Source: an uncultured Clostridia bacterium
Lineage (GTDB): Bacteria > Bacillota > Clostridia > Oscillospirales > Ruminococcaceae
DNA: 17,224 nucleotides
Direction of reading: 5' to 3'
NCBI GenBank assembly: GCA_945835425.1
Contig: CAMAJC010000005.1
Coordinates: forward strand, 1 to 17,224
Shown here: one piece after another, positions 12,014 through 17,224 of the stretch
Layout: each line of letters starts with the position of its first letter
Numbering within the stretch: the first letter of the stretch is position 1
Position numbers and translations under genes: made by a program
The notes under the pieces: generated by a model
Seen by the model: the letters and a program-made list of their open reading frames with translations, nothing else
The model's database searches: none
Told to the model about the DNA's origin: nothing

Positions 12014-15000
12014 ATGGCAAAATCGCAAACAACAAAATCTTCTTCCGCAAAGAAACCGGCCTCCAAAAGTGGGGGGACTGCCAAGAGCGGCGCCAAAAGT
12101 ACCGCCAAAAAGTCCACCCGCAGCGCCGCATCCGCCAAAAAAGACGCCCAGCTGCGGCGCAGCAACCAGCTTTTCGCCGTTATCCTCTTTGCTCTGGGGA
12201 TTCTCCTGACGCTGATGGCGCTGTTCAACGGACCGATGCTCTGGGGCGCCTGCCATCAGATCATGCGGGGCATCTTCGGGCCGATCAGCTATGCCGTCGG
12301 ACCGATCTGCATCGCGGTGTCGCTGATGATCGCGCTGGAGCGGACCCACGCGGAGGTGCATCTGCGGGTATGGGAGCTGGTGGCGCTGATGGTGCTGCTG
12401 TGCGGCATCACCCAGTTTTTCTTCGGCTACCCCGTCGGGGAAAGCTTCTTTGATAAGGTACTCAATCTCTATTTAAACGGCACCGATCTGAAAAGCGGCG
12501 GCCTGATGGCCGGGATCACCGGCTGGCCACTGATGAAGTTCACCGGCAGCATCGGCAGCCTGATTATCCATATCCTCTTTTTGTTTATTCTCATTATGGC
12601 GGTCACCGGGACAACGCTGCTCGATTTGTGGGACAGCCTGCGCACACCGGTGCGGTCGCTGAAAGAAAACTATGAGGATCATCAGGAGATCCGTCAGGCA
12701 CGGATGGAAGCCCGCGCCCAGATGATGGAGGAGCAGGAGGCTGCCCGCGCCGAGACCCGCGCAGCCCGGCTGGAAGAGAAAAAGCAGCAGGCGGTCATCG
12801 CCGAACAGGCCAGCCGCCGGTATAACAGCCGCTTCAATATCGACGTCCCCATCTCTCCGGAAGAGGAAAAGGCTGGCGCTGAAAATAAGCGCAAAGAAGC
12901 CGCCGCCAAAGCCGCTTCGGCCGCGGAGAAAAAGGAAAGCTCCGCCCAGGGGCTGGAGGACGCTCTCAAAATGTTTGATAAATCTCCTGCGGAAAAAGCG
13001 GAGGTTAAGCCGGAGGCTCAGCCTGTTCATGAGCCGCAGCCGGAACCTGCCGCGCCTTCTGCGGCAGAAGAAAAGCAGGAGGCAGACGGCGCTTCCCTCG
13101 ACGCGATTATCGCGGCCTTTAAGAAAAAGCCGGGCGCTGTGAATGGGCCTGCCGCTTCTGCCGTACCTGCTGCGCCGCAGCCTTCTCCGGCAGCGGACGC
13201 GGAGGAACCGGAGCTTACCGAGACCAGCGTCAGCGCCGGTAATGCGGAACCCGCGCAGGCATCTGCCGTACCTGCCGCTCCGGCGGTGAAGGAGGAGGTC
13301 AAATTCTCCTCCGCAAACCCCGAAAGCGTTGGCGAGACGATTGCCGAGCTGCTGGATGAGCAGCCGCCGATGCCCGAAAGCCCGGATATCCCGGACGACC
13401 TGCCCTTTGACCTGGACGAGCCGGAAGACCTGGCCGGACGGATGGACAGCGCCATCAGCGAAATCCGCAAAGAGGAACCTGCGCCGCAGGCTGTCCCGGT
13501 TGCGGAAGAGGAGACTGCGCCCGAAACGGAGGATGCTTCTGCTGCCGCTGCCGAACCGCCGGTGGAGGAGGTCTACCATCTGCCGCCGGTCAGCCTCTTA
13601 AAGCTTCCGAAGAACACAAATAACGCCGACGTCAGCGAGGAGCTGAAACAAAATGCCGGAAAACTGGTCGAAACACTGAAATCCTTCGGCGTCCAGACCC
13701 GCATCGTCGATATCACCCGCGGCCCGACTGTCACCCGGTATGAGCTGCAGCCCTCGACCGGCGTCAAAATCAGCAAGATCACCGGCCTTGCGGACGATAT
13801 CGCCATGAACCTCGCAACAGCCGGCATCCGTATCGAAGCGCCGATCCCCAATAAACCGGCGGTCGGTATCGAGGTGCCCAACCGGGTGACTGACACCGTC
13901 ACCATCCGCGAGGTCATCGACTCGAACGAGTTCCGAAACGCTAAGGGCGCCCTTCCGGCGGCTTTCGGACGGGATATCGCCGGGCAGATCACCATCGGCG
14001 ACATCGCCGCCATGCCCCATATGCTGATCGCGGGCACCACCGGTTCCGGTAAATCGGTCTGCGTCAACTCGATCATCATCAGCCTGCTCTACCGCTTCTC
14101 GCCCAAAGATCTGCGGCTGATCATGGTCGATCCCAAGATGGTTGAAATGGTCATCTATAACGGTATCCCGCATCTGTTGGTCCCGGTCGTCACCGATCCG
14201 CGGAAGGCGTCCGGCGCTCTGGGATGGGCAGTCAATGAGATGCTCAAGCGCTACACTGCGTTCAGTGAACACGCTGTCCGCGATATCAAGGGCTATAACC
14301 GCTTGGCCGAGCGCCAGAAGGAAAACCCTGACCCCAATGAGCCGCCGCTGGAGCATATGCCCTATATCGTCGTCGTTATCGACGAGCTGTCCGACCTGAT
14401 GATGGCCGCGCCCAATGAGGTCGAGGACGCGATCTGCCGAATCGCCCAGATGGGCCGTGCGGCAGGTATCAATCTGATCGTCGCGACCCAGCGTCCGTCG
14501 GTCGACGTCGTCACCGGTCTCATTAAGGCCAACATCCCCTCCCGTATCGCCCTCACCGTCTCCTCCCAGATCGACTCCCGCACCATCATCGACACCGGCG
14601 GCGCTGAAAAGCTGCTCGGCCACGGCGATATGCTCTATGCGCCGGTCGGTAAAAAGCCGATGCGCGTTCAGGGCTGCTACGTCAGCGACGAAGAGGTCGA
14701 GGACGTCGTTCGGTTTATTAAAGAAAGCCAGTCGACCGAGGTTCAGTACGACGCCCGCATCATCGAGGAGATCGAGCAGCGCGCTGCCGCGGAATCGGGC
14801 GGCAAGAAGGGCAAGGGCGGCGGAGACGCTGTGCCGGACGGAGATTCCGACCCGCTGATCATGGAGGCGGTCGACGTGATTCTCGACGCGGGACAGGCAT
14901 CCACCTCTTATCTCCAGCGCCGTTTGAAGGTGGGGTATGCGAGAGCTGCCCGGCTTATGGACGAGCTGGAGGACCGGGGCATCGTCGGCCCGCAGGACGG

Positions 15001-15073
15001 CTCCAAACCCCGCGAGCTGCAGATCACCCGTTCCCAGTGGGCCGAAATCAAGGAACGGATGGAGAATCCGTAA
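12014..15073 (+). CDS. ftsK: FtsK/SpoIIIE-family DNA translocase
   Basis: This septum-located ATP-driven DNA pump moves chromosomes during division or into forespores. It has 1019 residues, longer than Bacillus SpoIIIE (about 790). A Lys/Ser/Ala-rich N-terminus (1-50) is followed by about four membrane helices (52-72, 88-108, 118-138, 178-205), then a linker of about 300 residues (221-520) rich in Glu, Ala and Pro. The motor has Walker A GTTGSGKS (674-681), Walker B VVVIDE (786-791) and TQRPSV (825-830). The C-terminal gamma winged helix (about 945-1010, GYARAARLMDELEDRGIVGP) would read polar DNA motifs. I chose the ATG at 12014. The GTG at 12002 is only 1 base after AAAGAAAGG, but the ATG is 13 bases away, which is long. 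The tepA-ylzJ neighbourhood favours the SpoIIIE-like orthologue. Confidence 0.95.
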   Translation: MAKSQTTKSSSAKKPASKSGGTAKSGAKSTAKKSTRSAASAKKDAQLRRSNQLFAVILFALGILLTLMALFNGPMLWGACHQIMRGIFGPISYAVGPICIAVSLMIALERTHAEVHLRVWELVALMVLLCGITQFFFGYPVGESFFDKVLNLYLNGTDLKSGGLMAGITGWPLMKFTGSIGSLIIHILFLFILIMAVTGTTLLDLWDSLRTPVRSLKENYEDHQEIRQARMEARAQMMEEQEAARAETRAARLEEKKQQAVIAEQASRRYNSRFNIDVPISPEEEKAGAENKRKEAAAKAASAAEKKESSAQGLEDALKMFDKSPAEKAEVKPEAQPVHEPQPEPAAPSAAEEKQEADGASLDAIIAAFKKKPGAVNGPAASAVPAAPQPSPAADAEEPELTETSVSAGNAEPAQASAVPAAPAVKEEVKFSSANPESVGETIAELLDEQPPMPESPDIPDDLPFDLDEPEDLAGRMDSAISEIRKEEPAPQAVPVAEEETAPETEDASAAAAEPPVEEVYHLPPVSLLKLPKNTNNADVSEELKQNAGKLVETLKSFGVQTRIVDITRGPTVTRYELQPSTGVKISKITGLADDIAMNLATAGIRIEAPIPNKPAVGIEVPNRVTDTVTIREVIDSNEFRNAKGALPAAFGRDIAGQITIGDIAAMPHMLIAGTTGSGKSVCVNSIIISLLYRFSPKDLRLIMVDPKMVEMVIYNGIPHLLVPVVTDPRKASGALGWAVNEMLKRYTAFSEHAVRDIKGYNRLAERQKENPDPNEPPLEHMPYIVVVIDELSDLMMAAPNEVEDAICRIAQMGRAAGINLIVATQRPSVDVVTGLIKANIPSRIALTVSSQIDSRTIIDTGGAEKLLGHGDMLYAPVGKKPMRVQGCYVSDEEVEDVVRFIKESQSTEVQYDARIIEEIEQRAAAESGGKKGKGGGDAVPDGDSDPLIMEAVDVILDAGQASTSYLQRRLKVGYARAARLMDELEDRGIVGPQDGSKPRELQITRSQWAEIKERMENP

Positions 15074-15102
15074 GCTGCGCATAAATTGCCCGTTTTCCCT
15101 GC

Positions 15103-15129
15103 CTGTAGCGGCGACCTGCGGTCGCCACC
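15103..15129 (+). repeat. Solo arm of the composite hairpin repeat, copy C
   Basis: CTGTAGC (15103-15109) followed by the stem GGCGACC-TGC-GGTCGCC (15110-15126) and ACC repeats the left arm of elements A and B. No inverted partner arm is present before the next gene. It lies 29 bases after the ftsK stop codon and could act as a transcript-end hairpin, but no U-tract follows directly. Confidence 0.7.
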
Positions 15130-15206
15130 GATATATAGAGAAACATCTGATTTTATGTTTTTTCTTTGCCAGAAATCAACGATCCAGAAAGGAATGGTCA
15201 TACAAG

Positions 15207-17165
15207 ATGCACGGCTTTTTACCCACGACCCGCGATGAGATGAACGCTGCCGGGATCGCCCAGCTGGACTATATCCTCATCACCGGCGACGCCTACGTCG
15301 ACCACCCCAGCTTCGGCACCGCCATCATCTCCCGCGTCATCGAAGCGGAGGGCTTTACGGTCGGGATTATCTCCCAGCCGGACTGGCGCAGCGACCGGGA
15401 TTTCACCCGGCTGGGACGCCCGAAATATGCCTTCCTCATCAACTCCGGCAACATCGACTCGATGGTCGCCCACTATTCGGTGGCCTTAAAGCGCCGAAAC
15501 TACGACGCCTACACCGCCGGCGGCAAGCCCGGCAAACGGCCTGACCGTGCGCTGACCGTCTATTCCCGCGCCATCCGGCGGATTTATGGGCCGGATATGC
15601 CGATTGTCATCGGCGGACTGGAAGCGTCGCTCAGACGTTTTGCCCACTATGATTACTGGGATGACGCGGTGCATCCGAGTGTCCTTATAGACACCCAGGC
15701 AGACCTCTTAACCTTCGGCATGGGCGAGCTGCAGACCATCGCCATCGTCCACCGGCTGGCTGATGGCGAGGATATCCATCAGATGCGGGACATTCCCGGC
15801 ACCTGCTACCTCTGCCCGCCGGAGGAGACTCCCTGGGGAGCCGCCCAGTGCCCCGATTTCGCGATTGTTTCCAAAGATAAGAAAAACTACTGCAAGGCCA
15901 CCCGCATCCAGATGGACAACCAGGACGAGCTGACCGGCAAAACGGTCATCCAGCGCCATGGGGACAAAATGCTGGTGCAGAATCCGCCCATGCGGGTGCT
16001 GACCACCGAGGAGCTGGACCGGGTCTATGACCTGCCGTATATGCGCACCTATCACCCCAGCTATAAGGATGAGGGCGGCGTTCCGGGTTTGCAGGAGGTC
16101 GAATTCTCGATTGCCCATAACCGCGGCTGCTTTGGAGCCTGCAACTTCTGCTCGATCGCCTTCCATCAGGGTCGCAAAATTGCCGTCCGCAGCGAGGAAT
16201 CGGTCCTGCGGGAAGCAAGGCTCTTGACGACCCTGCCGGGCTTTAAGGGCTATATTCATGACGTCGGCGGCCCGACCGCCAACTTCCGCCAGCCCTCCTG
16301 CAAAAAACAGCTGACGCAGGGCCTGTGCAAAAACGGCCGCAAATGCTTAGCGCCCACGCCCTGTCCGGCCCTGGAGGTCAACCATCAGGAGTACCTTGAA
16401 ATGCTGCGCAAAATCCGCGCCATCCCCGGGGTCAAGCGGGTGTTCATCCGCTCCGGCATCCGGTATGACTATATGATGAAGGACCCGGACGACAGCTTTT
16501 TAAATGAACTGGTCGAGTACCACGTTTCCGGGCAGCTGAAGGTGGCGCCGGAACATTGCAGCGGCGACGTTTTAGACTGCATGGGCAAGCCCCATATCGA
16601 AGTCTACCGGGCCTTTGCGGAAAAATTCTACACCGCCACCAAGCGGATCGGCAAAAAGCAGTTCCTCGTCCCTTACCTCATGTCCTCCCATCCGGGCAGT
16701 ACCATGAAGGACGCGGTCGAGCTGTCCCTTTTCCTCAAGGAACAGGGCATCCACCCCGAACAGGTGCAGGACTTCTATCCGACGCCCGGCACCGTCTCCA
16801 CCTGCATGTTCTACACCGGCATGAATCCGTACACCCTCGAGCCGGTCTATGTCCCGCGCACGCCGGAGGAAAAGGCGATGCAGCGGGCAATGCTCCAGTA
16901 TTTCCTTCCGCAGAACCACCATCTGGTTATCAAAGGACTGAAAATGGCCGGTCGGACCGACTTAATCGGCACCGGACCGAACTGCCTTGTGCCGCCGCTC
17001 CATGAAAAGGACAGCCGTCCGCAGGGGAAAAAATCGCCCGGACAGCCTCCCAAAGGCGGCAGAAATGCCCATTCGGCAGCGAAAACCGGTGTGCCGGGTA
17101 AGTCTGTCGGCAAAGCAGCCGGTAAAAATACCGCCAACGTGAGAAATTCCCGCCGGAAAGGATGA
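15207..17165 (+). CDS. YgiQ-family radical SAM protein
   Basis: This 652-residue protein matches the YgiQ family of radical SAM proteins (UPF0313 type). It begins MHGFLPTTRDEM, typical of the family. An N-terminal domain (about 1-290) is followed by the radical SAM core with the 4Fe-4S motif CFGACNFC (Cys308, Cys312, Cys315). A second cysteine group (Cys365, Cys374, Cys380, Cys386) follows, and LVPYLMSSHPG lies at 487-497. The last 50 residues are Lys/Gly/Arg-rich and probably disordered. The open frame extends upstream to 14937, but that part overlaps ftsK in another frame. The ATG at 15207 gives the family N-terminus. Its ribosome site AAAGGA (15188-15193) is 13 bases away, unusually far. 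The substrate is not known for the family. The next gene starts 6 bases after its stop. Confidence 0.92.
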   Translation: MHGFLPTTRDEMNAAGIAQLDYILITGDAYVDHPSFGTAIISRVIEAEGFTVGIISQPDWRSDRDFTRLGRPKYAFLINSGNIDSMVAHYSVALKRRNYDAYTAGGKPGKRPDRALTVYSRAIRRIYGPDMPIVIGGLEASLRRFAHYDYWDDAVHPSVLIDTQADLLTFGMGELQTIAIVHRLADGEDIHQMRDIPGTCYLCPPEETPWGAAQCPDFAIVSKDKKNYCKATRIQMDNQDELTGKTVIQRHGDKMLVQNPPMRVLTTEELDRVYDLPYMRTYHPSYKDEGGVPGLQEVEFSIAHNRGCFGACNFCSIAFHQGRKIAVRSEESVLREARLLTTLPGFKGYIHDVGGPTANFRQPSCKKQLTQGLCKNGRKCLAPTPCPALEVNHQEYLEMLRKIRAIPGVKRVFIRSGIRYDYMMKDPDDSFLNELVEYHVSGQLKVAPEHCSGDVLDCMGKPHIEVYRAFAEKFYTATKRIGKKQFLVPYLMSSHPGSTMKDAVELSLFLKEQGIHPEQVQDFYPTPGTVSTCMFYTGMNPYTLEPVYVPRTPEEKAMQRAMLQYFLPQNHHLVIKGLKMAGRTDLIGTGPNCLVPPLHEKDSRPQGKKSPGQPPKGGRNAHSAAKTGVPGKSVGKAAGKNTANVRNSRRKG

Positions 17166-17171
17166 TGCAGG

Positions 17172-17224
17172 GTGGCCAATAAGAAAAAGACAACTTCCTA
17201 TGCCGCCCGCAGCGGCGGAAAAAC
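17172..17224 (+). CDS. Start of an unidentified gene (truncated by window end)
   Basis: A GTG at 17172 lies 9 bases after AAAGGA (17157-17162) and 6 bases after the stop of the radical SAM gene, an operon-like arrangement. The 17 visible codons read VANKKKTTSYAARSGGK, a Lys/Ser-rich start. That is too little to identify; the N-terminus of FtsK in this window has a similar composition, but so do many proteins. Confidence 0.5.
   Translation, partial: MANKKKTTSYAARSGGK

Noticed and set aside
13598..15082. Long minus-strand open frame of 494 codons opposite ftsK
   Set aside because: It is a shadow of the high-GC codon use of ftsK; its His/Asp/Arg-rich translation shows no known fold.
14937..15206. 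90-codon upstream extension of the radical SAM gene
   Set aside because: It overlaps the ftsK C-terminal domain in another frame; the family N-terminus begins at 15207.

Overview
The window looks like chromosomal DNA from a moderately GC-rich Clostridia-type Firmicute, most likely in or near the Oscillospiraceae/Ruminococcaceae. This is an inference from AGGAGG-type ribosome binding sites, frequent TTG/GTG starts, a YesM/YesN-type two-component pair beside a LplB-type sugar permease, and the TepA-YlzJ-FtsK/SpoIIIE gene order known from spore-forming Firmicutes. I could run no database search.

Layout. (1) 1-4052, sugar uptake and its control: a minus-strand LplB-type ABC permease (truncated by the window edge) diverges from a membrane histidine kinase. 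Its probable partner, an AraC-type response regulator, lies tail-to-tail with the kinase. A 12-bp direct repeat with a 21-bp period sits just upstream of the permease promoter and is the best candidate regulator site. (2) 4216-6499: an MBL-fold metallohydrolase convergent with a CPA2 Na+(K+)/H+ antiporter, sharing a terminator. (3) 6666-8337: a GNAT-like acetyltransferase behind an OGG/AlkA-type DNA glycosylase, both on the minus strand. (4) 8512-9222: a DUF6062-like protein with two copies of a Cys/His metal-site pattern. (5) 9626-15073: tepA, ylzJ, uppP and ftsK/spoIIIE, a cell-envelope, division and sporulation neighbourhood. (6) 15207-17165: a YgiQ-type radical SAM protein, then the first 17 codons of another gene.

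The most unusual content lies between the genes. Two families of short hairpin repeats occur five times. One family forms two ~120-bp composite elements with terminal inverted repeats plus one solo arm. The copies differ by paired (compensatory) changes that keep the stems intact. One composite sits between two nearly identical 33-bp terminator-like hairpins, exactly between the convergent kinase and regulator genes. The 403-bp gap before tepA holds eleven TTTTCC/GGAAAA hexamers. No rRNA, tRNA, CRISPR array, transposase or phage gene was seen, and no defence system or other wholly new multi-gene system is evident.
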